Assembly: GCA_030710605.1 (NCBI GenBank)
Contig: CP092877.1
Coordinates: 38,716,970-38,780,969 of the forward strand
Reading direction: 5' to 3'
DNA length: 64,000 nt
Origin: Cordylochernes scorpioides
Taxonomy: Eukaryota; Arthropoda; Arachnida; Pseudoscorpiones; Chernetidae
A program made the translations under genes and the position numbers. The notes under the pieces are model-generated. The model had not been told where the DNA came from and did not search any database. It was given only the letters and a program-made list of their open reading frames with translations. Positions 20,418-31,599 of the stretch are shown piece after piece. How positions within the stretch are numbered: the first letter of the stretch is position 1; every line of letters begins with the position of its first letter.

Positions 20418-20700
20418 CACTCATGGAGAAAACTTAAGGAAGTTGTACCTTTTAACATGTAAATCGGGATTCAGACAGTAAAGATATTTATATACACAGT
20501 AACCTATATTGAAGACATAGAGATAACCAATTAAGAAAAAGGCTTCTTCTTATCGAGCAACTGAAAGTTGCTGATGGCTTGCGCCATCTGATATGCGCCT
20601 TGAGATAACCAAGTGTTCACAAAATTACCTGTCATCTTTAAAAAAAAAAAGATGACCAGAGAAATCAAAGACTTTATGCTTTAAGTTTTGTCCATGAGTG
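20418..20700. mobile_element. MITE family 1 copy with a nested insertion
   Basis: Ends CACTCATGGAGAAAACTTAA and TTAAGTTTTGTCCATGAGTG, flanked by TA on both sides. It is longer than its relatives because a family B element (20531-20601) is inserted in it. Confidence 0.85.
20531..20601 (+). mobile_element. 71-bp family B element inserted in a MITE, 11-bp target duplication
   Basis: GAGATAACCAA occurs on both sides (20520-20530 and 20602-20612); other MITE copies have it once. The insert carries AAGAAAAAGGCTTCTTC, the hairpin GCAACTGAAAGTTGC and GGCTTGCGCCATCT. Confidence 0.85.
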
Positions 20701-21092
20701 TATACACATGGTTATTACATAGACCCAATGATTCGATAATGTGCCTATATCTAACTATTTTAGACCTTTTGAATTCAGAAATGTAGTCATCCATTATAAG
20801 CCATAAGTAGTTATTTAAGCGAAATTTCTTATTTTACCCAACTTCTCTTCTAAATGTAAGACTTTCAATCAGCATAGCTGAATTATGATCTCATACCTAC
20901 CATCATTGTGGAATCCAGATAGAGTAATAATAAAGTCTATAGTCGAGTAGTTTAAAATGTTTTTTTCTGTGCCTCTATAGATTTGAACATACCATTTAGC
21001 TGGGTTCATACCCTTTGTTAACTTTTTTTCATTTTCTGAGAATATCAAAAAAGTGAATTTATACTAAGATCAGGCGGATAGATTGAGTAAAA
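20701..21092. other. Unannotated AT-rich stretch
   Basis: No feature supported. Confidence 0.5.
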
Positions 21093-21235
21093 AAAAAAAG
21101 ACATCTCCTGATCTTGCAACTGAAAGTTGCTGATATCTTGAGCCATCTCTCAGAATAAATATCAACTCCTCGTTGATTTTTATTTATTCCAGAATTGGCC
21201 AAATACCCATTCTTTATTAGTCAAGAATAGCTAAC
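21093..21235 (+). repeat. Family B copy, near full length
   Basis: AAAAAAAGACATCTCCTGATC, GCAACTGAAAGTTGC, GAGCCATCT, AATAAATATCAACTC, CGTTGATTTTTATT, ATTGGCCAAATACCCATTC and TAGTCAAGAATAGC appear in the family order, which makes this a good reference copy. Confidence 0.7.
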
Positions 21236-22316
21236 TACATAATTATTTCGGGCTATTGCACTCATCGTCGTGGTGCAAACTGTACCTCAAAGACCAAAAA
21301 GCTGGTCTTTGGGACATCCTGAAAAATCATCAGGTATTGATGCCAGATCGTCAAATTATAAGAAAAAATAGTATAAAAGGGAAGTTTTACTGTACCAGCA
21401 TCCCTTTCAAAACGTTATTTCTAATATAACACTTTTTATTTCATTTATTTTTATTCACAGAAAGCTCTAATTGACATAAAAATTATATAAATACAATAAA
21501 AATCACACCTCTTAAAATAAAACAATTATATTTTCATAATTAAAAATATAAATAATATTTATATTACACAAATATCTATTAAAATTCATTCCAAAAAAAA
21601 GTAATAGAAAATATATCAAACGAACCTAGAAAAACATGTCAAACGAAAAACCCGCCATATAAATTATGCAGACGAACAAGCGGCAATAACTCACAGGTGC
21701 TCCACATCACAAACACCACCGAGTATAGTTCCATTTATCTTGAGCAGACGAACTGTCTAAAAATAACCTGATTTTATAAAACCCTGCAGACGATGGATAA
21801 TAGGAATTCATCGTTTGGGAGATAATACATCTTCCATGTGATCATTTAGAAAGATTGGTCGATATAAGATCAATAACATTTGGTAGCACTGGGAGCAAGT
21901 TTAATTCGTTTTTTTTTTTCACTCTGTGAAATTTGCTCCCATTTTTATATCCATGTCATAAAGAAGAGAAATTGAAAAATGGATTTTAATAAATGTATAT
22001 ATAATGTGTATTTATATTGCTATAAAACATTGATTTTTAGTATTTATATAGAAATGTGTATTCATTTTTATTGCAGGGAATATAACGTTGATCTACAGGT
22101 GAATGAAATCAATAAAAATGATATTGATTTTATTAGCATAATAAAATTTAATTATAAATAGTGTCTATAAGAAAATAGATCATTAATTTTCAGAGAATAA
22201 TTTTATTATAAATTATATTATTCAATTCAATTATTCTTTTTTTTTCAACTAAATGAATTTGAATCTTTATTTAAGACTAAACACCAAAGGACATTGAAAA
22301 TTACAAGCCATAATAT
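21236..22316. other. AT-rich stretch with one hairpin
   Basis: A hairpin pairs TGGGAGCAA near 21890 with its complement near 21934 across a T run. No gene recognised. Confidence 0.45.
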
Positions 22317-22490
22317 TGTAGCAAAGTATTTATTATATTATTAACAGACTATAATTTTTATGTTTATATTTTGCTACTCTGTAAACTTCTCTCATTGCTT
22401 ATCTTTTGTTTACCATTCATAGTTTGTTCTTACCTTAAATAAATTGCTGTCTCATCTTGAAGTTTGTCTTCCCTAGTTTTCCACGTGGCA
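22317..22490 (+). mobile_element. Solo miniature LTR (TRIM family), best-preserved ends
   Basis: 174 bp starting TGTAGCAAAGTATTTATTA and ending TTTTCCACGTGGCA, with the direct repeat ATAT on each side. An internal CTTAAATAAATTGCTG is the likely polyadenylation signal region. Confidence 0.8.
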
Positions 22491-23670
22491 ATATGATGCA
22501 ACCCTTTTTTTTTAATTGGTATTTTTATTATGGTATTTTGAAATAATATCAAAACATTTGAAAAAAAGCTTTATTTGTTGAACATAAATAGAGAAATAAT
22601 AATTTCTAAGATATTATATAGAGCAGCAAAAAAGTATTTTATTAAGACATTTTGGTCCTACATATTGTCGCGGAGATAAATAAAGCAAGGGAAAATTTGG
22701 GAATAATTAATTTATTATAAAGGGTATTTACCTTTTAGTTCTCCAATAAAATTATATACAAGAGGTATTTATAGGGATAGTGATAACAACTTATCCCAGA
22801 TAAAAAATAATAATAATGAGAGTGGTCAGCCACTGAGGCGTCTCGTTTTCCTTATTTTCCGATAAGATTCCGAGAACCCCTCACACTGTGGTCGTCCCCC
22901 CCGGAGTGCAGTGATGATTGACAGGTGTCCCATAGAGCTGTAGCAGCTGAAAAAATGTTGTAGACATAATATAATTATGGCATATATTTTTAATTTCTTT
23001 AATTAAAATTTTAAAAAATTACTCTATGAAATGTAAATAAAAATGAGTAAATGTTTTGAATAGGAATAATACTATATATGTCTAGTTTGCTATAGTTTTG
23101 CATGGCTAAAAAGAACAATTTGCAAGTATATAAATTAATAAATATTTTTTCTAACCAACGGTGAATGTATTTCTGATTTTGAATCCCTGATAACACAACT
23201 ATAACGTATGGCTCACCAGTTGTAAGTATTATCAGAGATTCAGAATCCGAAATTCAGAGCTTTCTGTGGCTGTGGTTGTAGACCTATTTGACAATATTAT
23301 ATCCATCCATATGAACTTAAGAAAGAAAACAAAACAAACAAAGGTAGAAAGTAGGAACGACATAATAACCCCTACCTGTCTTATTTTTATCAGTTATAAC
23401 GTTATTCTCAACTTTTCTTCTGAACTGAAGAACTGGTATTACAAGTATACAAAGCTCTCATCGGAAAGTGAATTAAGGAAAAGGCTGCAAAACCTTGACT
23501 TGTTATGTTGATAAGCATATGGAGCTGAAATATTTTTCTCTGCAGAGAGGAACAATTCAGACTGATATAAGCTATCCTATATTTAGTTTCATCTCAACAT
23601 ATGGCCTACATTTTATTCAACACATTTTCCTACAATAGTCTATGATAGTAAATGATATACACATATATAT
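22491..23670. other. Unclassified stretch; possible solo LTR at about 22666-22966
   Basis: The block 22666-22966 begins TGTCGCGGAGATAAATAAAG and ends TTGTAGACA, has LTR-like TG...CA ends and an AATAAA-like signal, but I could not find a convincing target duplication. The rest is AT-rich without features. Confidence 0.3.
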
Positions 23671-23895
23671 TAGATAATAAAAGGCATATATTGGATTTGA
23701 AAAAATATTTATTTTGCCAATATTTCGGCTGGCTGAACGCCAACGCGGCGCTGAGTTTGTGTTTACAAAAATGTAATGCCTCGATAAAGGTTGGCGTTCA
23801 GCCAGCCGAAATATTGGAAAAATGAATATTTTTTCAAATCCAATATATGCCTTTTATTATCTAATGAATTAAGTATGGATTGCTCTATTTTCAAA
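23671..23895. mobile_element. Family A fold-back element, two opposed hammerhead-like arms
   Basis: Arms of ~75 bp are inverted copies: AGATAATAAAAGGCATATAT, CCAATATTTCGGCTGGCTGA and GAACGCCAAC against their complements. The tail TATGGATTGCTCTATTTTC follows the right arm. ACATATATAT flanks both sides, although this is low-complexity. The right arm reads CTCGATAAAGG, TTGGCGTTCAGCCAG, CCGAAATATTGG, a hammerhead-like order with a degraded core. Confidence 0.8.
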
Positions 23896-23909
23896 ACATA
23901 TATATATAT

Positions 23910-24358
23910 GGTGTGTTGCAAATGTCCCTATCGACTAACTGTCGTGATTCTAATTATCCTGTAGGACTGACTGTGGTGTTGCAAATGATCCTGTCGACTG
24001 AATGTTGTGATGAGTTTATCCTGTCGGATGACTCTAGTGTGGCATGTTGCTTAGATACAGTCGTGATGGCCACAAAGATCAGAGTGGTTAAAGTCGTGAA
24101 TGAGAATGCCAAAAGGACGAGGCATGTTGGATGTCACCATAGAGATAGCAGCCGGGCGCCCGTCGAGGGGGTCTGATCTATTCTAGGGCCAGAGAGAGAC
24201 TGGTGGTAATCCGACTGTTTTTCGAACCGACGGTGTAAACGGAGATCTTTCTCCTGTCTGGGCGCCGGCTGTCACTCAATCTAATTTTATTATTTAGTTT
24301 TGTATTACGTGATGGCCAAACTGGTGAGTTGAATTGTGTCTACAGTTTTGGTTGTTAC
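23910..24358 (+). repeat. GC-richer block, possible solo LTR with an internal ~64-bp duplication
   Basis: It runs from TGTGTTGCAAATG to TTGGTTGTTACA (inverted TGT/ACA ends). Two adjacent diverged ~64-bp units share TGTTGCAAATG, TCGACT and TATCCTGT. No target duplication was found, so the LTR reading is tentative. Confidence 0.3.
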
Positions 24359-24421
24359 ACTATAGCTATATTACATATGGGGATATAAGTATATATTGAA
24401 ATATATTACAACATATATATA

Positions 24422-24633
24422 CCATTTATTGATAAAACTTAGAAAGGTTGTACTTTTCAGCATGTTTTTCGGAAATGCAGACGATAACTCTGTAAGATAT
24501 TTGATACACAGTGACCTTTATTGGAGACACAGGAGATAACCAAGTTTGAACAAAATTGATACTGTCTCCTTCCAAAAACAGACGACTGGCAATATCTTGA
24601 AGATTTTCCACTTCCTTAAATTTTGACCATGAG
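24422..24633. mobile_element. MITE family 1 copy, decayed left end
   Basis: The interior (GATATTTGATACACAGTGAC, GGAGATAACCAAGT, ACAGACGACTGGCAA) and right end (CTTAAATTTTGACCATGAG) match the family. The left end reads CATTTATTGATAAAACTTA. Confidence 0.75.
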
Positions 24634-25069
24634 TATAACTATGAACGATACTACAAGGATTCCTTGTTCACAAAGATCAAGAGTAAATGTAGTCCTATTG
24701 TGATGGTTCCAGAACTCTGCCCACCTCCAGAAGTCCGCGTATTGCCTGCTCTATATTATATAATTATCAAAAGCTGTAATCTATATTAGAGCAACTTGAA
24801 AAAGAAACAAACTATAATCCAAGAGGGTCTGTAATAAATTTCCAATGAAACTATCCAATATACCACGACGTTATATAAGACACCGATGGATCAAAACACA
24901 TCAGTTTTAATTAAAACCATCGACACCTCTTCTTCAATCTCTTCCTTTTATAATTAATCTGTTACCATTAATCTCTTTCCTTCACACTAATATAAAAATA
25001 CACATTATAGTTAATTAATTTCACGCTACTGAGCAAGTTTTTTTTTGGATCATATAATATATATATTAA
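24634..25069. other. Unannotated stretch
   Basis: No feature supported. Confidence 0.5.
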
Positions 25070-25402
25070 AATACAGAAGGCATATCCTGACCCTAGGCAC
25101 AGTGCTTATATAAAATATTTATATTTTTAAAATTATTTTTCCCAAGAAAAGCGTATTTACGCAAACTTGGCCTTAAATCCCCATTTCGTGATTTCTCAGG
25201 AAGACTCTTGGACCAAAATATTTTGGTCGTATAGGTATAGACTTACCACGCTGACGAAGGCCTTGATTTATCAAAAAATGGGTTGGCCAAACATCAGGGA
25301 ACAGGCTAAATCAACGTTTAGTTGATTTCCTTTCCACTAGATGGCACTTTGCCATCTAAATTTCATGTGAACGTGTTCAGGATATGCCTTTTTTGATTTT
25401 AA
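25070..25402 (+). mobile_element. Retrozyme-like fold-back unit 4, ribozyme half deleted
   Basis: Opens AGAAGGCATATCCTGACC and closes GTTCAGGATATGCCTTTTTT. In the middle is CCACGCTGACGAAGG, the 5' half of a hammerhead, directly followed by CCTTGATTTATC. Helix II, GAAA and helix III are therefore deleted. The body (TTGGCCAAAC, TAGATGGCACTTTGCCATCT) matches units 1-3. Confidence 0.7.
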
Positions 25403-25554
25403 TATATATAATAAAGCATAGGGCTCTTAGATCAATTTTCTCCCGAAAAAATTCCATCTATATATTTTTATTTATTTTAAAATTGTTTTCAACACACACA
25501 TATGGTAATTTAAACCAACAATTCCATATTGGTGTAATATAAAAAGATTGTATG

Positions 25555-26200
25555 ATTTATTTATTTATTTCAATTCAAAACGCTATGTCCTCCTAGGGAC
25601 ACTTGCGCTAAATGTACATACAAATATAACAAAGAAAATATTCAACATGGAAAGATACACAGAAAGTAACTTAGAAAGATTCATAAATATTATTTACATA
25701 TATAGAGATATTCTTTGAATTTTATTTACAGTTACATCATTAAATATAAAATATATACATATATACACACACATACACCTATATATTGTTTACAACCATA
25801 TAATATGTCCAATATTTCCTTGAGATCGTTACATCAAAGACCATTTTTCTTAATGAAATCCAAAATATATTTACAAAGGAAATTAAATTTTATATATGTG
25901 TCCTTACTTGAAATTAAATCACTAGGGCCTGAATTTTGTACGTGTTGTACAATAGAAACACCTCTGTTAATAAATATACGCAGGTTATACATGAACCATT
26001 GCATCAAAATATGTAATGTACTCTGTACACGGGACTTTCACAGTGCAACTGTGTCCTTCATTCTTTGTGTGGACAATCCCAAGTCTTCCATTCTGCCTCA
26101 ACAACGACTGTCTGTACTCTGTGAAAACTGTGAAAGGTCTTCCGAAATAAAGAGAGGTATTGAAAAGCTCTCCACACCTGACTTCCCTCTCGGTTACCAC
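25555..26200 (-). mobile_element. LINE 3' end, minus strand
   Basis: On the minus strand it finishes with TTAGCGCAAGTGTCCCTAGG, AGGACATAGCGTTTTGAATTG and an AAATAAATAAAT tail, the same 3' terminus as 13598-13655. Upstream the minus-strand frame (CTVKVPCTEYITYFDAMVHV and so on) may be a decayed LINE C-terminus but shows no clear motif, so the upstream border is uncertain. Confidence 0.45.
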
Positions 26201-26261
26201 ATATATATACATGAAAAAATGAAAGAAAAAATAAAAGACAAAAAGTTCAGGTGTTGAAATC

Positions 26262-26400
26262 AAAAATAAAAATGGCATATCCTGACCAGGAGCACATGTG
26301 CTTTACAGAAGGCAGAGCGCCATCTGGTGGACCAGAAATCAACTAAACATTGATTTAGCCTGTTCCCTGATATTTGGCCAACCCAATTTCTTGATAAATC
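26262..26400 (-). mobile_element. Retrozyme-like fold-back unit 5, ribozyme end missing
   Basis: Family body from GGCATATCCTGACCAGG through GAGCACATGTGC, AGAGCGCCATCTGGTGG, AATCAACTAAACATTGAT and CTTGATAAATC, then straight into a TA run. The segment that would hold the hammerhead is absent. Confidence 0.7.
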
Positions 26401-26468
26401 ATATATATATATATATATATATTATATAATCTAAAAACTCAAATATTTCTATATTTTAAAAATATATA

Positions 26469-27285
26469 TGTGGCAATATCGTTGCGGGGTTTCTTATTGT
26501 TGGATGCGAATGGTGAGATTTGGTTGAAGCGCAGCCGTTTGAGTGGAAGTTGCAGCATACAGTTAGGAATAATCAGGACACGTGATTGAGTTTGAAAATA
26601 AAGGCAACGGGTTGGAGGAAAGAAAGTTTGATAAGAGCTGAGCGATTTGACTTATTAATTAACTGATCACATGGCGGTGATTGTACTTAGCTGTGGGATG
26701 AGCAGAGGGGGAGAGGTCTAGAGCCGATGTCACCTCCTTGGGAGCCAAAGCGTAACTAACTATTCTTGTCTTTCGATTTAACACCACGAGTCAGTTTCTC
26801 TCTGATTGGTTGGGAGATCTCACATGATCTTTTCCTATTGGTTGACCTATTTAAGGTGCTGTCTTTTGATTGGCCCGCGGCTTTCCTTGAAGAAAGCTGT
26901 GATCTGCTTGATAGGAAGTGTCGAGTGTTATTTTTGACTTTATTTACTTCCGTGTTATCAAATACGTCCTATCTTTGCCGGAAGCATTGGATGTCTCTCA
27001 AACTTTTATAACTTTTGGTCACTCGACACGTCCTGTTTGTCAGGAAGTATTGAGTGAATCTTGGCTAAAATAACTTCTGCGGTCACTAGAGACGCCCGGT
27101 CTCTGCCCCTGCAGTATTGACACAGGGGTGCCCAGAATAGTCGTGCCAATCTTAGGTCTACTTCCTATATCTTAATGCTACTTGCTTCCTTCCAGTTACC
27201 TTGTTCTTTATTAAGTCTTTGAAAATCATACATGGTACATACATAGTGGGTCGGGGTTGCATTTAATTATATACAAATTATGACA
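26469..27285 (-). repeat. 3' LTR of the gypsy-type element
   Basis: 817 bp, TG...CA ends. It differs from the other LTR by TTTGTCAGGAAG for TTTGTCATGAAG and by one A in a run of five. Confidence 0.93.
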
Positions 27286-27534
27286 GATGCGCCCCCTACA
27301 TGTGAAGAATTCAAGAAGGGGTTAGCCTGAGAGAATTCTGTAAAATGAAAAATAATTTTGTGGGAAAATTAGTTGTGGGTATTGAGTCTATATACAAGCA
27401 TGGCTGGTGACATAAAAGTAAGATAGAATGGGGTTGATGATATAGGTTGTGTATAAGTAATAGAAATCAAAAATTTTTTTTTAATTGTAAGAAATCAATG
27501 AATGTTATGGTACATAGTGGGTAAAACAAAGAAA

Positions 27535-28284
27535 ATGCGCCTAAACGAATTCTACCCGAGATAAGAAATGATATCGAGGGAGTTCTATTAAGGCTTTTGA
27601 AATCAAATAAAAATAATATAAAAATAGTTGAATGAAATCAAAATTGAATGTGTTTGGTTGAAAAAAGAAAAATATTTTGTTGCATGGTGACAAAGACAAC
27701 TGCTTAGTTACTTTTTTGCTCGAATTCTGAGAAAAAGGAATCGAGGAAATTTCATAAGGTGCTTTGAAATCAAAACAAAATGAAATAAGAAGTTGAATGA
27801 AATCAAAATTGAATGTGTTTGGTTGAATGGTGAGAGAAAAAGAAAAATGCCTAACCATATTCTAGCTCGAAATTGGGAATGAAATCGAAGGAATTCTATT
27901 AGGTCTTTTGAGAAATCAAAAATAAAAATAAACTAAAAGTTTTTTTGAGCGAAATCAAAGTTGAGTGCTTGATTGAATGGTGAAAAAAAAAGGAAAATGC
28001 CTAATTACTTTTTTGCTTGAATTTTGGAAAGGAATTCGAGGCAATTTCATAAGGTCTTTTGAGAAATCAAAGTAAAATAAAAATAAAAAGTTGGAAGAAA
28101 TCAAAGTGAATGCTTGGTGCGTTGTGAGAAAAAAAAAGGAAAATGCCTAACCCTATTCTAGCTCGTAATTGGGAATGGAAAACGAGGGAATTTCATTAGG
28201 GCTTGTGAGAAATCAAAATAAAAATAAAAATAAAAGTTGAACGAAATCAAAGTTGAGTGTTTAAAAAAAATGAAAAATAAAAAG
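27535..28284. repeat. Five ~145-bp tandem units inside the gypsy-type element
   Basis: Approximate units 27539, 27710, 27860, 28007 and 28151. Each runs through an attctAGCTCGAA-like start, GGAATT-ATTAGG-CTTTTGA, GAAATCAAAATAAAA, GAAATCAAAGTTGA and GAAAATGCCTAA. They lie between pol and the 3' LTR, where an env gene would be in some relatives. Confidence 0.8.
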
Positions 28285-29428
28285 GTTTCAACAACAAAGG
28301 GTGATTTAATATTTTTAGTTTAATCGAAAGCCAGTGAGTTTTCGTTGATAATTGGGTTGTGGCAATATAAGTCAAGTGGTAAATAGAATGATAATTGATA
28401 AATAAAAATGATAATATAAACTAATTGAAAAAGGTGATAATTGATGATTTAAAATTGCTAATAAGTTGGATAAATTGATAAATTGATTAAATATTTACAT
28501 TTTTAATTGCGAGAAAATAATGAAAATGATTGATATGAAAAGTAAGATGTATTGGTTGGAACCCTTTGGTATCTACATGCCCTGATCTAAATGTATTGAT
28601 TGTTCCATTTTGCCCTATAAATGTTTTACTTGCTCAATTATGCCCTATAAATTTTTTGTCTCGTCTGTAGCGACACTTAGGTGAAAAACGTGATTCTAGC
28701 CCTTAAGTGCGTTTATGCTGTGTACAGGAGACATGGAATTCTATATAACCTTTATGTGTAATTTTTTGTCTTTGTGTGTGTGTTGTGAAAAAATGTTAGA
28801 AGTCGGTTGTGTAAGAAATGTGTGAGCTAGTTCTATGTTGTCTCGTGGATGTGGAGTTGGGTGGTAAAAATCGATATGTAGACTCGAACTGGAATCAAAA
28901 TCGGTGGTATAGTGAGGTTCCCAGTTGACCTCAATAGGGGATCTTCTCATTGTAATTAGAGATACGGAAGTGGGGTGTGTCGGGCAAAAGAGAGGGAATG
29001 AAATTGGAGATCGGACGAGGCGTTCCGCTTTGTTTACAGAGGCCGAATTCATCGCTGCGGACTACACTTCCGTCGTGGTGTCTCAAATTCTCGTTTCCTG
29101 CCGTCTATTTACTTTTGGTGCGGCTCAGATCTTGTTTTTGGAGCATGACTTCTCTGGCATCGGTTGGTCATCCTTCAATTACTGCTATCTCTTCGGAGTT
29201 TATTTAGATTTTCTGCGAAGATGGTTCCTAACATTATGAGAAGTTTTATAAATACTTGTCCACAATGAAGAATTGCTTGTCCACAATGAAAAACTGCTTG
29301 TCCTAAATTAAAAACTACCTCTTGTAGTTCGAAGATTTTCTGATCGGGCATAGCATAGATAAACAAGTACTTAATGAATAAAATTGGAATACAGTTGTAC
29401 GGTAGAACTAATAAACAAAGGATAAAAA
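28285..29428. other. Gypsy-type element, 3' internal region without recognised gene
   Basis: Open frames on both strands around 28741-29239 (up to 104 codons) overlap each other and show no membrane or catalytic motif. I cannot assign an env or other product. Confidence 0.45.
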
Positions 29429-31573
29429 TCAGATGAAAGATAGGATATTGTCCCATGTTCGTCCACATTTTTGTAACTGGGACTCTGAAATATTTGCTTG
29501 AACCTTATGAATTGTAGAATTTGAATGATTGGTAGGTTCGCAGTTTTCCTGTTTGATATCTTTAGGGAGTGGTGTGATATGATTGGATTGGTTGTCAGGT
29601 TTACAGTTCTCCTGTTTGATCGTCAATGGTTTTATTAGAGATATGTCGGCGGTAATTGGTTTAGGTTGAAATGTGTGATCTTTTCTCTGACGTGGATGTG
29701 GTAATTTTGGCATTGTTTGTGTTATGTGTACGCTGTGTTTTATGTACGAATTTTGTTTTGTTTGGGTACCTGTGTCGGTATTTTTACGTGCAGGTTGTTT
29801 GTATTCATCGATTCTTCTAGCGAATCGGCAGGTGGGGCAGGTTTTTACCTGTTTTGCGATGTCTTGTGTCATGTTCTGCCAATAATATTGTGCTGAGATG
29901 AGTCTCGTCATCTTGGAGATGTTTGGGTGGTGGTGTTGTGTGTGTACGGATTTAAGAAGTCTGGTTGTAAATGAATTTGGGACTATAGTTTTAAGTACTC
30001 CTTTTCGGGAGACGGTGCGCAGTTTATTGGGATCCATAGTCACGCGGGATTTTCCCGGTGGAGAAGATTGTTGGTTCTTTATGAGTGGCGCATCTAGAAA
30101 GCCACAAAATGGGATACGAGTTACAACGCCCGTTTCATATTGTTGTACTCCATTTATGCTACGGACCTCATATTCGTATCTTGACAATCTTAACCTCCAT
30201 CGAAACAATCTGCCTGACGGAGCTTTGATCTCTTTCAACCACTGCAATGCGGGATGGTCAGAAAATATTGTAAACTTTCTGTCCATTAGACAGGTGCGGA
30301 AATTATCCACACTTTCCACAATGGCTAGGCATTGTAGTTCCAAGTCTGAATAATTTCGCTCGTGATTACGCAGAGATCGGCTGAAATGTTGAATGGTGTA
30401 TGTCTTCCCATCAGGGTAGACCTGTTTAAGAACGCCTGTAATGCTGAATGTTGAGGTGTTACAGTACACCTGGCATGGCAGACCTTCCTGGTAAAGGTGT
30501 AATGTGGGGTGTGTGGTAAGGTTTTCTTTCAGATTAGTGAACGCTTTCTGGCATTCGTCATCCCAGACCCACATGATATCCTTTTTTAGAAGGTTGATAA
30601 GTGGCGTCCGCAAGCGGGCGTGGTCTGGAATGAATTCTTTATAGACGTTCACAGTTTTTAGGAAAGATCGTAATGTTTTTCGATTGTGTGGTTGTTTGGT
30701 GGCGTGAATTTTTTCTATGTTTTGTGTAGATGGGATGATTGTATTATCCTTAACGGTTGTGCATGCGCTTGTTTGTTGTTGTTGTCTTTTGGCGTGCGTG
30801 TTGCGTTTATTGTGCGGGTTGTGCGTGTTTGTCGCGTGGTGACGTATGGGTGCGTGTATGTTGTGAGGTACATTTGCGTAATTATAGTGTTGCGAAGTAT
30901 GGTCATGTGTGGATTTTGTGTGGTAAGTGGGTGAGCTGTGTCGGTGTACGGACACTTGTTTGGGCATTATTGGAGTTGTAGATTGAAGTCGTGGTGGCTT
31001 TATATGTGGTGGGCATAAAGTGTTGGCAATTGGGTTGAGTGAAAAGTTGCGTGGTGTGAGATTAGAATGGTGGCATGTAAATATTTGGGGTTTGGGCAAT
31101 GAATGCAGGTAAGGGTTTCCATGTGTGAAAGCTTTGGGTGCTGTGCGAGTCCTTTGGGACAGGTTTTGGCCTAGCCCGTGCTTGCATTCATTTGACACAT
31201 GTTTAAAGTGGTAGATGGTATTAGACAATGGGACGCCAAGTTGGAAAATAGTGCCGCGATTATAATTTAGTTTTAATTTATATTGATAAAGGGTTGTTAA
31301 GGTAAGAACTCCAAATGGCAAGGATGCATTTACCACGTGGAAGTTCTCTCTACGGGTTATTTGGCCTATTGTCAGAGGGAAAGTTAAATGTCCTATTATT
31401 TTCGTAAAACTATTTAGGGGGGATAGATCAAGGGAAGGTTTTTTAATACTTAAATTGGGGAGTTGTGCTTTTAATCTATTGTATAAATGATACGGCAATA
31501 TGTTCGAACCTGCGTCTGGTTCAATGAGAAAGGTACATGGTAGGTCCTGGGTCAGATACAAGTCCAAAGTCAA
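29429..31573 (-). CDS. Chimeric pol ORF: protease, RT thumb, RNase H, integrase zinc finger; RT palm and integrase core missing
   Basis: 714 codons, uninterrupted. An aspartic-protease-like site DAGS is at residues 20-23 with NILP after it. Residues ~165-280 are rich in His/Thr/Asn/Pro and replace the RT fingers and palm, with no YxDD box. Homology resumes at ~285 with the RT thumb/connection (RSFLKTVNVYKEF, WDDECQKAF), then RNase H (~365-470) with SDHPALQW. The first RNase H aspartate position is Asn (CNTS, residue 372). The integrase HHCC zinc finger is at 544-582 (HTQHHHP ... CPTC). The catalytic core is replaced by ~125 polar residues that include a repeated IKQENC segment. It cannot reverse-transcribe or integrate by itself, so mobility would depend on enzymes in trans. 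The ATG used is the first in frame. Confidence 0.85.
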   Translation of the reverse strand: MTLDLYLTQDLPCTFLIEPDAGSNILPYHLYNRLKAQLPNLSIKKPSLDLSPLNSFTKIIGHLTFPLTIGQITRRENFHVVNASLPFGVLTLTTLYQYKLKLNYNRGTIFQLGVPLSNTIYHFKHVSNECKHGLGQNLSQRTRTAPKAFTHGNPYLHSLPKPQIFTCHHSNLTPRNFSLNPIANTLCPPHIKPPRLQSTTPIMPKQVSVHRHSSPTYHTKSTHDHTSQHYNYANVPHNIHAPIRHHATNTHNPHNKRNTHAKRQQQQTSACTTVKDNTIIPSTQNIEKIHATKQPHNRKTLRSFLKTVNVYKEFIPDHARLRTPLINLLKKDIMWVWDDECQKAFTNLKENLTTHPTLHLYQEGLPCQVYCNTSTFSITGVLKQVYPDGKTYTIQHFSRSLRNHERNYSDLELQCLAIVESVDNFRTCLMDRKFTIFSDHPALQWLKEIKAPSGRLFRWRLRLSRYEYEVRSINGVQQYETGVVTRIPFCGFLDAPLIKNQQSSPPGKSRVTMDPNKLRTVSRKGVLKTIVPNSFTTRLLKSVHTQHHHPNISKMTRLISAQYYWQNMTQDIAKQVKTCPTCRFARRIDEYKQPARKNTDTGTQTKQNSYIKHSVHITQTMPKLPHPRQRKDHTFQPKPITADISLIKPLTIKQENCKPDNQSNHITPLPKDIKQENCEPTNHSNSTIHKVQANISESQLQKCGRTWDNILSFI

Positions 31574-31599
31574 ATGGATGGTGTCATTGGGTGGATTGC

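Noticed and set aside
25715..26257. 180-codon plus-strand open frame
   Set aside because: It lies antisense to a LINE 3' region, begins in simple sequence and shows no motif.
30686..30981. Plus-strand Val/Cys-rich frames of 74-82 codons
   Set aside because: Shadows of the His/Thr-rich low-complexity part of the gypsy-type pol on the other strand.
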